From positions 124,001-188,000 of the forward strand of contig NZ_JAGEOJ010000005.1 in NCBI RefSeq assembly GCF_017573505.1: a stretch of DNA of 64,000 nucleotides, written 5' to 3'. Shown one piece after another: positions 1 through 7,770 of this stretch. The notes under the pieces were generated by a model that worked only from the letters and a program-made list of their open reading frames with translations, was not told where the DNA came from and searched no databases. This DNA comes from Actinomadura barringtoniae. GTDB lineage: Bacteria > Actinomycetota > Actinomycetes > Streptosporangiales > Streptosporangiaceae. The stretch's first letter is position 1, and each line of letters starts with the position of its first letter. A program made the position numbers and the translations under genes.

Positions 1-293
1 TTGCGCCGCAAGAGGACCAAGGCCGTGAGCGCGACGCCCACACCCACCCCGACCGCGACGGCCTTGGGGTTGATCTTGCCGGGTTCGCCGTCCTTGGGCT
101 CCTCGGTGTACACGAACGCCCGCGCGGCCTTGGCGACCTGATCGGCCTCGGCCTTCATACGTTCGACCCCCCGGTGCGCGACGTTGCGCGGACTGAGCCG
201 ATCGGCGAGCTCGTCGATCGTCTGGGCGAGCTCCAGACGAGTGCGCTCTATCTCGCGCTCCAGCGCCTCGGGGTCGCGGGCCCTCTCAGCCAT
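1..293 (-). CDS. DUF3618 family protein (C-terminus outside window)
   Basis: Small actinobacterial membrane-associated protein of unknown function. The first 97 residues are visible and begin MAERARDPEALEREIERTR, the usual DUF3618 opening, followed by an amphipathic helix with LAQTIDDLADRLSP. A Gly/Val/Ala-rich hydrophobic segment begins near residue 79 and runs into an LLRR end at the window edge. The ATG at 293 is the natural start. The family is known for one N-terminal helical region plus one membrane helix; its biochemical role is not established. The end of the gene is cut by the window. Confidence 0.85.
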   Translation of the reverse strand, partial: MAERARDPEALEREIERTRLELAQTIDELADRLSPRNVAHRGVERMKAEADQVAKAARAFVYTEEPKDGEPGKINPKAVAVGVGVGVALTALVLLRR

Positions 294-414
294 GCCGTGT
301 CCTTCTCGTCCGACGCATGATCCGAACAGTGTGTCAGGTCTTCCCCCCGAACGCCCGCCCCACCCCAGCCGGTACGGTGGACCTGACCAACGCGTGAGTG
401 AAAGGCGGGATCAG

Positions 415-882
415 GTGTCCGAGCGGCTGCAGCCCGGCGACGTCGCCCCCGAGTTCGAGCTTCCCGACGCCGACGGCAAGCCCGTCAGCCTGGCGTCCTT
501 TCGCGGCAAGCGGGTGATCCTCTACTTCTACCCTGCCGCCATGACCCCGGGATGCACCAAGGAGTCGGTCGACTTCCAGAGCAGCCTGGCCGACCTGGAG
601 GCCGCCGGCGTGGCCGTGGTCGGCCTCTCACCGGACAAGCCCGAGAAGCTCGCCAAGTTCCGCGAGAAGGAGAGCCTCACCTTCCCGCTCCTGTCCGACC
701 CGGAGACGGGCGTTCTCCAGGCGTACGGCGCGTACGGCGAGAAGAAGCTCTACGGCAAGGTCGTCGTCGGGGTGATCCGCTCCACCTTCATCATCGACGC
801 CGACGGCAAGGTCGAGCACGCCTACTACAACGTGAAGGCCACGGGCCACGTAGACCGCCTCCGCCGCGACCTCGGCCTGTAA
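415..882 (+). CDS. bcp: Thiol peroxidase of the Bcp/PrxQ family, 1-Cys type
   Basis: Cytosolic peroxiredoxin that reduces hydrogen peroxide and organic hydroperoxides using thiols. 155 residues from GTG 415, the normal Bcp length. The peroxidatic Cys47 lies in FYPAAMTPGCT. The second cysteine that many Bcp proteins carry five residues later is absent (Val52), so this is a 1-Cys form that would need an external thiol. An in-frame GTG at 394 is an alternative start; 415 was preferred because the AGGCGGGA stretch upstream sits at ribosome-binding distance and the protein then starts like the family. Confidence 0.9.
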   Translation: MSERLQPGDVAPEFELPDADGKPVSLASFRGKRVILYFYPAAMTPGCTKESVDFQSSLADLEAAGVAVVGLSPDKPEKLAKFREKESLTFPLLSDPETGVLQAYGAYGEKKLYGKVVVGVIRSTFIIDADGKVEHAYYNVKATGHVDRLRRDLGL

Positions 883-890
883 CTCCGGGC

Positions 891-1120
891 CAGTCCCTGG
901 GCATCGATACGTCCCATTTCCTGGGGCAGGCCCACGCGCGCGGTAAGCCGGGGCCGCAGAAGCTCCGGCGGAGATCCTCGTGCTCTGCCCGCCAGAGGCG
1001 GGCAGAGCCAAGACGCACATCAGCGGCGACTACTGCGACAACCGCAGGGAGAACCTGCGATTCCTCTGCCCTAACTGCCACGCGCAGACCCCTACCTACG
1101 CTGGTAGGGTCAAGATTCGA
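891..1120 (+). pseudogene. Decayed HNH endonuclease remnant
   Basis: Two fragments of one HNH-nuclease family can be read in different frames. About 894-968 encodes LGIDTSHFLGQAHARGKPGP, typical of the linker of a widespread actinobacterial HNH protein. About 968-1120 encodes PAEILV..PPEAGRAKTH followed directly by ISGDYCDNRRENLRFLCPNC, the nuclease C-terminal half. The N-terminus is missing, a one-base shift separates the fragments near 966, and the first zinc CxxC and the catalytic DH(I/V)NG part appear deleted in frame. It cannot make an active nuclease. The end lies about 10 bp before the tRNA-like element at 1130. Confidence 0.75.
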
Positions 1121-1129
1121 AGAAATCCA

Positions 1130-1205
1130 GGGGCCGTAGCCCAACAGGCTAGGAGGCGCCAGCTTTAGGTGCTGGACAGTGTGGGTTCGAATCCCACCGG
1201 CCCTA
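1130..1205 (+). tRNA. tRNA-like element with UAG anticodon, short variable loop
   Basis: Cloverleaf seen by hand: acceptor GGGGCCG (1130-1136) with CGGCCCT (1198-1204), six Watson-Crick pairs plus G-U. The D arm is weak, GCC (1139-1141) with GGC (1155-1157). The anticodon stem is CCAGC/GCTGG (1159-1163, 1171-1175) around loop TTTAGGT, anticodon TAG at 1166-1168. The variable region is five bases, and the T arm is GTGGG-TTCGAAT-CCCAC. UAG reads the leucine codon CUA, but true bacterial tRNA-Leu is class II with a long variable arm. This is therefore either a tRNA-like RNA or a specialised tRNA. CCA is not encoded. Confidence 0.6.
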
Positions 1206-1383
1206 CTCTCTTGTTCTGCGAGGTTCCCGCCTGTGATGGCGATCCGCAGGGCGGAACGGCTGGGTCACGCTCCATCATCTGAAAAACGCTCTCGGTGATC
1301 ATGGCGTCCGCGGATTAGGCTTGTTCAGTCCGTCTCACGGGACGGGCGGTGACGCCGTGATCGTTCGACGCAGGTGGGGAACC
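1206..1383. other. Intergenic region before the first MEDS operon
   Basis: An imperfect stem (GTTCCCGCCTG near 1223-1233 with CAGGGCGGAAC near 1247-1257) could terminate the tRNA-like transcript. Just before the MEDS gene, GGTGGGGA precedes GTG 1384 as a ribosome binding site. No clear promoter was found. Confidence 0.3.
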
Positions 1384-2358
1384 GTGAGCCATAGCTTCAC
1401 CCATCGCGTCCTCCCCTACGACGGGATGGACGAGTTCCTGGCAGGGAGCGTGCCGTTCCTGCGCGCGGGGGTGGAGGCGGGCGACCGGGTGGTCGCGGTC
1501 ACCGGGCTCGGCAGCGAGCTGGCGCTCCGCGAGGTCCTCGGGGGCTACGGCGACGAGGTGGAGTTCTTCGAGTCCTCCGACTGGTACTCCCATCCCGCGC
1601 GGACGCTGGCCGACTGCCTGAGCGACGCCGGGGCGCTGTGCGGGCGCGGGCGGCGGCTGCGGATCCTCGGCGAGCCGGCCTGGACGGCGCGGCCCGACCT
1701 GGAGGTCCTGGAGTGGCAGCGGGTCGAGGCGATCGTGAACGTGGCGTTCGCCGACACCGGGGCCGCCATCCTGTGCCCGTACGCCAAGACCCTGCCGCCG
1801 GGCGTGGTCGCGGCGGCACGCAGGACCCATCCGGAGACGGTGCGCGGCAATACGGCCGTCCAGAACCCCAGCTACATGAATCCGTGGACCTACAGCGCCC
1901 AGTGCGACCGTACGCCCCTCAGCCCGGTGCCCGACCACGCGGAGAAACTGCCCATCGAACGGCCCGACCTGTTCTGGCTGCGCGCCTGGGTCAGCGACTA
2001 CGCCAAGCGGACGCCGCTCCCCGAGGAGGAGCTCCAGCGGCTCCTGGTCGCGGTCACCGAGGTCGTGACCAACTCGATGAGGCACGGCGCTCCCCCGATC
2101 GTGCTGCGGATGTGGATGGAGCCCGCCGAGCTGGTCTGCGAGGTCGTCGACCACGGCGAGTGGGGAGCCGACACCGGCTTCGGGCTGCTGCCGCCGCCCG
2201 CCGACGGGCCGGCGCGGTTCGGGCTGTGGGCCGTACGGCTGCTGTGCGCGATCGTGCAGATCCGCACGGGTGGGGGCCGGACGGCGGTGCGGCTGCGGCT
2301 GCGGTTGCCGAACGTGCCGACCGGCGTGCCGTTGAGAGCGATCGAAGGCGGAGCCTGA
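1384..2358 (+). CDS. MEDS-domain anti-sigma-type ATPase (RsbA-like)
   Basis: Predicted cytosolic switch protein of the general-stress or anti-sigma type. 324 residues. Residues 1-165 are a MEDS (DcmR-like sensory) domain, with LPYDGMDEFLAGSVPFL at the start and RILGEPAW near the middle. About 195-310 is a GHKL/HATPase_c kinase fold with an N box EVVTNSMRHG, a DHGEWG box and RFGLWAVRLL near the end. It has no phospho-acceptor His domain, as in SpoIIAB/RsbW-type serine kinases. The GTG at 1384 follows GGTGGGGA. First of four tandem MEDS genes; the natural partner is the STAS protein just downstream. Confidence 0.85.
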   Translation: MSHSFTHRVLPYDGMDEFLAGSVPFLRAGVEAGDRVVAVTGLGSELALREVLGGYGDEVEFFESSDWYSHPARTLADCLSDAGALCGRGRRLRILGEPAWTARPDLEVLEWQRVEAIVNVAFADTGAAILCPYAKTLPPGVVAAARRTHPETVRGNTAVQNPSYMNPWTYSAQCDRTPLSPVPDHAEKLPIERPDLFWLRAWVSDYAKRTPLPEEELQRLLVAVTEVVTNSMRHGAPPIVLRMWMEPAELVCEVVDHGEWGADTGFGLLPPPADGPARFGLWAVRLLCAIVQIRTGGGRTAVRLRLRLPNVPTGVPLRAIEGGA

Positions 2359-2462
2359 ACAGGGGGGTGGGACGCAGCGTGAGCGATTCTGTGCAATGGG
2401 CTGTCAAATCCCGTCAGGCGACGTACTCTGAACGAATCCATAGCAACCTCGATGGGCAGGCC

Positions 2463-3374
2463 ATGGACCTCTTCGCCGAACGGCCCGTGCATGCGATCCG
2501 GCCGGGCGACCACGCCTGGCTGGCCTTCTCGGGTGAGGAAGAGCGCGAGCACGTCATCGGTGACTTCGTGTACGACGGGCTCGCCCACGACGAGAAGGTC
2601 GTCTACGTGACCGACGCCGCGCCCGAGCGCCTTCCCGGCGTACGGCCCCGGCACGGCTACGACCTCTGCGGCTACACCGAGTCCAGGCAGCTGCGCGTCA
2701 TCCCGCGCGAGCTCGCCTGCCTGAACGGCCGGGGCCGCTTCGACCCCGACCGGATGCTGAAGACGCTCGAGCGCGAGGTCGGCGAGGCCTTCGACCAGGG
2801 CTTCCGCGCCGTGCGCCTCACCACGGACTTCAGCTGGGTCCTGCACGAGCCCAGCCGGTCCGACATCACCCAGATGCTGGGCTGCGAGCACCAGGTAGGC
2901 GAGGCGGTCTCGCCCAGCACCATGGCGATGGCGATCTGCCAGGTGGACAAGCACGCCTGCCCGCCCGACGAGCTCATCGCACTACGGAACACTCACGAGG
3001 TCCTCGTGGAAGTGAACCCCGAATTCGACGACGGAATCCTCCGGATCGTCCGCACCTTCGAGCCGCACGGGCTGCGCGTCGAGGGCGAGCTGGACGCCGC
3101 CAGGCACGCCGTGTTCGCCGAGAAGCTCTCGCTGGTGACCACGGAACGGCGGCGGATCCACCTCGACTTCTCACGGCTCGGCTTCATCGACCTCGGTGGC
3201 CTCAACCTGCTGGCGCACCACGCCACGGAGCTGCCGGTGGACGAGACGCTCGTGCTGGACAATCTGCCGCCCGATGTGGAGAACGTGATCGAGATGGTGG
3301 GCTGGCACCGCCTGCCCGGACTGGCCCGCGGCCAAGACCGGCTCTTCCCCGGCGCGGGAGGAATGGCCTCATGA
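2463..3374 (+). CDS. MEDS-STAS fusion, anti-anti-sigma-like
   Basis: 303 residues. A MEDS domain (about 13-175, RPGDHAWLAFSGEEEREHVIG) is fused to a C-terminal STAS domain (about 200-295, with LRVEGELDAARH and LDFSRLGFIDLGGLNLL). In SpoIIAA-type proteins the loop D-S-S-G-L carries the phosphorylated serine; here it reads D-L-G-G-L, so the usual phosphosite is missing. The ATG at 2463 matches the start of the paralogue at 4496; a GTG at 2379 after AGGGGGGTGGG would add 28 residues. It overlaps the next gene by ATGA. Inference: acts with the flanking anti-sigma-type ATPases, but is not switched by classic Ser phosphorylation. Confidence 0.85.
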   Translation: MDLFAERPVHAIRPGDHAWLAFSGEEEREHVIGDFVYDGLAHDEKVVYVTDAAPERLPGVRPRHGYDLCGYTESRQLRVIPRELACLNGRGRFDPDRMLKTLEREVGEAFDQGFRAVRLTTDFSWVLHEPSRSDITQMLGCEHQVGEAVSPSTMAMAICQVDKHACPPDELIALRNTHEVLVEVNPEFDDGILRIVRTFEPHGLRVEGELDAARHAVFAEKLSLVTTERRRIHLDFSRLGFIDLGGLNLLAHHATELPVDETLVLDNLPPDVENVIEMVGWHRLPGLARGQDRLFPGAGGMAS

Positions 3375-4327
3375 CACTGGAACACGCCGCTTCACCGGAA
3401 CAGAGCGCGTCACTGGAGCACAGAGCGTTCCTGTACGGGGGCATGGAGGACTTCCTGTCCGTCACCGTGCCCTGGCTGCGCGAGGGAGTGGAGGCCGACG
3501 AGGCCGTCATCGTCGTCGTCCAGCGACCCGGTCTCGACGCCCTGCGCGACGCGCTCGCGCCGTACGGCCAGAAGGTCCAGTACGCCGACTCCGCCGAGTT
3601 CTACCTGCACCCGGTGCGGACCCTGCGCGACTACCAGGGCATCGTCGAGCAGAGCAAGCCGCGCTCGGTGCGCGCGCTGGCCGAGCCGGTCTGGCGCGGC
3701 CAGGACGAGCGCCAGACGCTCGAGTGGGTCCGGTACGAGTCGCTGATCAACGCCGCGTTCGCCCAATCCGGCGCGCGGGCCCTGTGCCCGTACGACCGGA
3801 CCGCGCTCCCACCCGCCATCGTGGAGCAGGCCCGCCTGACCCACCCGAAGCTCGTCGGCGGCCGCGGCACCACGCACGAGAACGGCTCCTACCTCGACCC
3901 GGTGGCGTTCGGCAACGGCTGCGACGCCTCGCTGGCCTTCGACCGGCCGCGTGACGCCGAGTACCTGCCGATCACCGGCGCCGACCTGCACGAGCTCCGC
4001 ACGTTCGTCGGCGACCGCGCCGCCGCGCACGGCCTGGACACCCAGGCCGCACGCAGCCTGGTGACCGCCGCGAACGAGGTGGCCGCCAACGCGGTCCGGC
4101 ACGGCATCCCGCCGATGGGCCTGTGGCTCTGGCGGGAACGCGGGGACGTGGTGTGCGAGATCGGCGACAACGGCTACTGGCGCCCCGGCCCGCTGACCGG
4201 CTTCATCCCGCCCGACTCGGCGCTCCAGCGCGGGTTCGGCCTGTGGACCGTGCGGCTGCTGGTGGACCTGATGGAGCTGCGCGCCGGGTGGGACGGGACG
4301 TTCGTGCGACTGCATGTGCACAGGTGA
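3371..4327 (+). CDS. MEDS-domain anti-sigma-type ATPase (second copy)
   Basis: 318 residues, paralogue of the protein at 1384 with the same layout: MEDS domain at about 15-175 (FLYGGMEDFLSVTVPWL, RALAEPVW) and HATPase fold at about 200-310 (N box NEVAANAVRHG, DNGYW, GFGLWTVRLL). ATG 3371 overlaps the stop of the MEDS-STAS gene (ATGA), which indicates translational coupling and a working pair. The DNG box is better conserved than in its minus-strand relative at 13356. Likely cytosolic ATP-dependent regulator; ligand and target are unknown. Confidence 0.85.
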   Translation: MTLEHAASPEQSASLEHRAFLYGGMEDFLSVTVPWLREGVEADEAVIVVVQRPGLDALRDALAPYGQKVQYADSAEFYLHPVRTLRDYQGIVEQSKPRSVRALAEPVWRGQDERQTLEWVRYESLINAAFAQSGARALCPYDRTALPPAIVEQARLTHPKLVGGRGTTHENGSYLDPVAFGNGCDASLAFDRPRDAEYLPITGADLHELRTFVGDRAAAHGLDTQAARSLVTAANEVAANAVRHGIPPMGLWLWRERGDVVCEIGDNGYWRPGPLTGFIPPDSALQRGFGLWTVRLLVDLMELRAGWDGTFVRLHVHR

Positions 4328-4495
4328 CAACACCTTGTCACCGGACCAAAAATCGGTAAAAGGCGGTAAGCGGACTGCTACTCGCCGTGGCACTCTGGGA
4401 CGTAACCTGAAGTGGAGAGGCGAGGGCTCCTGGCCCGCGCCACGAGCGATGCTCGTCCGTTGACAGGGCGGATGGGCGGGGGCTGAGGGAAGGCT
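4328..4495. other. Gap splitting the MEDS cluster into two transcripts
   Basis: 168 bp with AT-richer patches (CAAAAATCGGTAAAAGGCGG near 4350) and TTGACAGGGCGG near 4459. The spacing suggests a separate promoter for the 4496 gene, but no convincing -10 partner is visible. GAGGGAAGGCT just upstream of ATG 4496 supplies the ribosome binding site. Confidence 0.3.
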
Positions 4496-5350
4496 ATGGA
4501 GACCTTGGTGTCCGTACGCCGGCCGGTGCGCGAGCTGCGTCCCGGCGACCATTCCCTGCTCGTCTACAACTGCGACGAAGAGCAACGCCATGTCATCGGC
4601 GCGTTCGTCGGTGACGGTCTGGCCGCGGGCGACAAGGTGATCTGCCTGGCGGACACCGCGAACACCCCGATACCCGGGCTGCTGGGGCTCCACCCGGAGG
4701 GCCTCACCGTCGTCTCGCTCCAGGACGTGCGCCGCGCGGGCCGGTTCGGCCCGCGGGCCGCGATGGAGGCGCTCGCGCGCGAGATCAAGCGCGCCGAGGA
4801 GACCGGCTTCCGCGACATCCGCGTCACCGCGGACATGACCTGGGCGCTGCGGCTGCCCGGCGGGCTGCCCGAGCTGCTGGAGAACGAGCGCCATATCGAG
4901 GCGACCATCTCGCCGAGCACCTGCGTCATCGCCGTCTGCCAGCTGGACGGCCGCCGGATGCGCCCCGGCGACCTGGAGGCGCTGCGCGGCGCGCACAGCG
5001 TCCAGGCCGTCCCGAACCCCGCGTTCGAGGACTCGGTGCTGCGGATCGTGCGCACGTTCAAGCCGACCGGCCTCGCGCTGATCGGCGAGCTGGACGCGTC
5101 CCGGCACTCGGTCCTGGACGAGGAGCTGGCGCAGCTCACCCGCAGCGTGAACGGCAACGAGATCCACCTGGACCTGTCCGGGCTCGGCTTCATCGACCTC
5201 GGCGCGCTCAACATCTTCGCCGACGTCGCCAAGCGCCGCGCCGGCCACGGGCCGCTGGTCCTCGACCGGATGTCGCCGCAGCTGCGCACCGTCATGGAGA
5301 CCGTGGGCTGGCACATGCTCCCCGGCCTGTGTCTCGGCGAGTCCGACTGA
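4496..5350 (+). CDS. MEDS-STAS fusion, anti-anti-sigma-like (second copy)
   Basis: 284 residues, close paralogue of the protein at 2463. The MEDS domain (about 14-170) opens with RPGDHSLLVYNCDEEQRHVI. The STAS domain (about 190-280) contains LIGELDASRHSVLDEEL and LDLSGLGFIDLGALNIF. The phospho-loop reads D-L-G-A-L, so the usual serine is again absent. The C-terminus ends shortly after GWHMLPGL, like its paralogue. The duplication of an ATPase/STAS pair (1384-3374, then 3371-5350) suggests unit-wise tandem duplication. Confidence 0.85.
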   Translation: METLVSVRRPVRELRPGDHSLLVYNCDEEQRHVIGAFVGDGLAAGDKVICLADTANTPIPGLLGLHPEGLTVVSLQDVRRAGRFGPRAAMEALAREIKRAEETGFRDIRVTADMTWALRLPGGLPELLENERHIEATISPSTCVIAVCQLDGRRMRPGDLEALRGAHSVQAVPNPAFEDSVLRIVRTFKPTGLALIGELDASRHSVLDEELAQLTRSVNGNEIHLDLSGLGFIDLGALNIFADVAKRRAGHGPLVLDRMSPQLRTVMETVGWHMLPGLCLGESD

Positions 5351-5419
5351 CCGTCCGCCCGGTCGACCCGCCCGACCGCGAGGCGGTCCGGCCGCGAGGC
5401 GGTCAGGGGCTCGCGGAAC

Positions 5420-5470
5420 GGTCAGGGACGGGCGGCGGTCAGGGACGGGCGGCGGTCAGGGGCGGGCGGT
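5420..5470. repeat. 17-bp tandem repeat, three units
   Basis: GGTCAGGGACGGGCGGC occurs at 5420, 5437 and, with two changes, at 5454. The last unit overlaps the end of the membrane-protein gene on the minus strand (stop at 5456). It lies between two convergent genes. Replication slippage is the simplest origin. Confidence 0.8.
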
Positions 5471-5962
5471 CGGGAACGTCGAGGGCGTGGGCGGCCGCTT
5501 CTTGTGCGGTCCGGGCGACATCGTGGGGTGCGGCGACGGGCCGGCCCAGCTCGGCGTCGCGGTCGGCACCGGCTTCGACGGGGTGGCGGACGGCGGACTC
5601 GACGGCACGGCGGGCGTCGGCCGCGCGGGCGGCGTCGCCCCCGGGCTCGGCGGCACCGTGGACGGGACCGGCGTGGGCGGGAAGGTCGGCGTCTCGGTCG
5701 ACTGCTGAACGGGCTGCGGCCCCAGCGGACGCGGATGCTCGGGCTTCGGCCACAGCAGGACGGCGACCGTGAGCACGACCGCGGCCGTCACCGCGGCGGC
5801 CAGCACGGGGAACATCCAGCGCCGCGCCCTGCGTTCGGGCTCGCCGCCCGGGTCGGGCCGTCCGGCGGACGCGAGCCGTTCGACCAGCTCCGGGGTGGCG
5901 TGAACGTCGTTGGCCGCGTGCCGGTAGTGGCGGCGCAGCATGATCTCCAGCTCATCGTCCAT
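5456..5962 (-). CDS. Proline-rich single-span membrane protein, putative anti-sigma partner
   Basis: 168 residues: cytosolic N-terminus (about 1-48, MDDELEIMLRRHYRHAANDV), one membrane helix (about 49-71, WMFPVLAAAVTAAVVLTVAV), then a long Pro/Thr/Ser-rich outside tail. The first 11 bases overlap the end of the upstream sigma-factor gene. Small membrane proteins co-translated with SigE-type ECF factors in actinomycetes are usually their regulators. No zinc (ZAS) motif HxxxCxxC is present, so any anti-sigma role is inferred from position only. Confidence 0.7.
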   Translation of the reverse strand: MDDELEIMLRRHYRHAANDVHATPELVERLASAGRPDPGGEPERRARRWMFPVLAAAVTAAVVLTVAVLLWPKPEHPRPLGPQPVQQSTETPTFPPTPVPSTVPPSPGATPPARPTPAVPSSPPSATPSKPVPTATPSWAGPSPHPTMSPGPHKKRPPTPSTFPTARP

Positions 5963-6494
5963 GTGCCCCGCCCTCCTGTCCCATGTGGGCCCGCAGCGCG
6001 GCCATCGCGCGTGCCGTGTGGCTCTTCACCGTTCCCCGGGAGATCCCGAGGGTCTCGGCGATCTCCTGTTCGTTCAGGTCGCACCAGTACCGCAGCACGA
6101 CGACGGCCCGCTGCTTGGCGGGCAGCGACCGCAGCACCTCGTCGAGCTCCCCGTCCGGCCCGCCGGGGACCGCGGGGGCCCCGGCGGCCCGTTCGACGTC
6201 GGTGGGCATGCCGACCGGCATGTCGCCCCGCCGCGCCCGCCGCTTGCGCTCGTCGATCGCCAGGTTGACCAGCACCTTGCGGGTGTAGGCCTCCGGATTG
6301 TCGCGCGAGACCCGCTTCCACCGCTTGGCGACCCGTTCATAGGCGACCTGGAGCAGGTCCTCGGCGAGGTGGCGGTCGTAGACCAGGAACACGGCCGTGC
6401 GCAGCAGGCGACCCGCGGTGGCGGTGACGAACTCCTCGAACGTCAACTCGGCCCCGCGGATCTCCTGTGCGCTCGGCGTGGTCAGAGGCGGCAC
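5952..6494 (-). CDS. ECF RNA polymerase sigma factor, SigE family
   Basis: 180 residues. Region 2 spans about 18-85 (FEEFVTATAGRLLRTAVFLV, HLAEDLLQVAYERVAKRW) and region 4 about 115-170 (LPAKQRAVVVLRYWCDLNEQ, ISRGTVKSHTARAMAALRAH), the helix-turn-helix that reads the -35 box. No N-terminal region 1 or C-terminal extension. It is first of the pair with the membrane protein at 5456 (11-bp overlap), downstream of the proline-rich gene at 6495-7070. Target promoters cannot be read from this window. Confidence 0.88.
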   Translation of the reverse strand: MPPLTTPSAQEIRGAELTFEEFVTATAGRLLRTAVFLVYDRHLAEDLLQVAYERVAKRWKRVSRDNPEAYTRKVLVNLAIDERKRRARRGDMPVGMPTDVERAAGAPAVPGGPDGELDEVLRSLPAKQRAVVVLRYWCDLNEQEIAETLGISRGTVKSHTARAMAALRAHMGQEGGAHGR

Positions 6495-7070
6495 CTACTT
6501 CCCGTGGCCGTGCCGGGGGCGGCTCGGGCTCGGCGTCGGCGGCAGGTAGGTGGGTGTCGGGACCGGGGCGGCCGTCGGAGGCGCCGACGGGCTCGGCACC
6601 GGCGGCTTGGAGGGCCGCGGGCGCGGCTTGGTGCAGTGCGGCGGCACCGGGTGCGGACGCTTGCTCGGGACCGCGGTCGACGGCACCGCGGACGGGACCG
6701 GGTGCGGGGCCTTGGTCGGGAACGCCGACGGCACCGGACGCGGGGCCTTCGTCGGGACCTTGGACGGCACCGGACGCGGGGCCTTGGGCGGCGAGGCGGT
6801 CGGCTTCGGGTGCGGGAACGGCGGCTTGCTCGGGCGGGGGTGCGGCTTGCCCGGCTTGCACGGAACGGCCGTCGGCGCCGGGGCGGGCGGCTTCGGCACG
6901 GGAGCGGCCGTGGGCCGGCCCGGCGTCGGCGTCGCGTGCCCGTTCGCCGACATCGGCGCCACCGACGATCCCGACGCCGCGGACGCCCAGATGACGGCGG
7001 CCAGCGCGCCGGTACCGCCTATGCCCGCGATGGCGATCGCCATCGTGCGGGTTCGACCCTTCTCGATCAT
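6495..7070 (-). CDS. Proline-rich exported protein
   Basis: 191 residues from ATG 7070, preceded by GAGGAGCGAC. The N-terminal 10-30 is hydrophobic (IAIAGIGGTGALAAVIWASA) and could be a signal peptide or anchor. The rest is low-complexity Pro/Lys/Ala/Ser, with repeated KAPRPVPS-like units about 12 residues long and two isolated cysteines. No enzyme domain. The stop touches the start of the sigma-factor gene, so the three genes 7070-5456 are probably one operon. A cell-wall or extracellular spacer role is a guess. Confidence 0.65.
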   Translation of the reverse strand: MIEKGRTRTMAIAIAGIGGTGALAAVIWASAASGSSVAPMSANGHATPTPGRPTAAPVPKPPAPAPTAVPCKPGKPHPRPSKPPFPHPKPTASPPKAPRPVPSKVPTKAPRPVPSAFPTKAPHPVPSAVPSTAVPSKRPHPVPPHCTKPRPRPSKPPVPSPSAPPTAAPVPTPTYLPPTPSPSRPRHGHGK

Positions 7071-7152
7071 GTCGCTCCTCCGGGGGAAAGATCCGTACAC
7101 CCTGCAAACCCCCGGAGAGGGGCTCCCGGTTGTCATGGACCGGGAGAATTTC

Positions 7153-7770
7153 TCAGCCGGCCGCGGCGAGCGCCTCGGGCAGGATCCCGGCGAGGGCGCG
7201 GAAGGCCCGGCCACGGTGGCTGATCGCGTCCTTCTCCTCGGCGGTCAGCTCGGCGGAGGTACGGGTCTCCCCCTCCGGCTGGAAGATCGGGTCGTAGCCG
7301 AACCCGCCCTCACCGCGCGGCGCGGCGATGATCGTGCCGTACATCCGGCCCTCGACGCAGTGCTCGACGCCGGTCGGCAGCACCAGCGCGGCCGCCGCGA
7401 CGAAGTGCGCGCCGCGGTGCCCGGCGGCGACGTCGGCGAGCTGGTCCAGCACCAGGTCGAGGTTGGCACGGTCCTTGTCGCCCGAGGCGTCGCCGAACCG
7501 GCCCGACCAGCGGGCCGACAGCACGCCCGGCATGCCGTTCAGCGCGTCCACGCACAGGCCCGAGTCGTCGGCGACCGCGGGCAGCCCGGTGTGGGCGGCG
7601 ATCGCGCGGGCCTTGAGCAGCGCGTTGCCCTCGAAGGTCAGCTCGGTCTCGGGCACCTCGGGCGCGTCCGGGAACGCGTCCAGCCCGACGACCTCGATCC
7701 CGTCCAGGATCCGGTACAGCTCGACGATCTTTCCCTTGTTGCGGGTGGCGAGCACGACGCGGCTCGTCAT
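7153..7770 (-). CDS. rdgB: Non-canonical purine NTP pyrophosphatase (RdgB/HAM1)
   Basis: 205 residues. Hydrolyses dITP, ITP and XTP to monophosphates, keeping deaminated purines out of DNA and RNA. The family start is clear ([14 protein letters not shown]), with [30 protein letters not shown] and GGFGYDPIF in the right order; SHRGRAF is near the end. ATG 7770 overlaps the stop of rph by ATGA, so it is co-translated. Order murI - MBL hydrolase - rph - rdgB is the common actinobacterial arrangement. Confidence 0.95.
   Translation of the reverse strand: MTSRVVLATRNKGKIVELYRILDGIEVVGLDAFPDAPEVPETELTFEGNALLKARAIAAHTGLPAVADDSGLCVDALNGMPGVLSARWSGRFGDASGDKDRANLDLVLDQLADVAAGHRGAHFVAAAALVLPTGVEHCVEGRMYGTIIAAPRGEGGFGYDPIFQPEGETRTSAELTAEEKDAISHRGRAFRALAGILPEALAAAG

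Noticed and set aside
1130..1205. Ordinary tRNA-Leu(UAG)
   Set aside because: A true bacterial tRNA-Leu has a long variable arm; this one has five bases, so I list it only as tRNA-like.
5952..7070. Phage or secretion cluster because of the proline-rich proteins
   Set aside because: The operon is a sigma factor with a membrane partner and a low-complexity exported protein; no phage or secretion genes are near.
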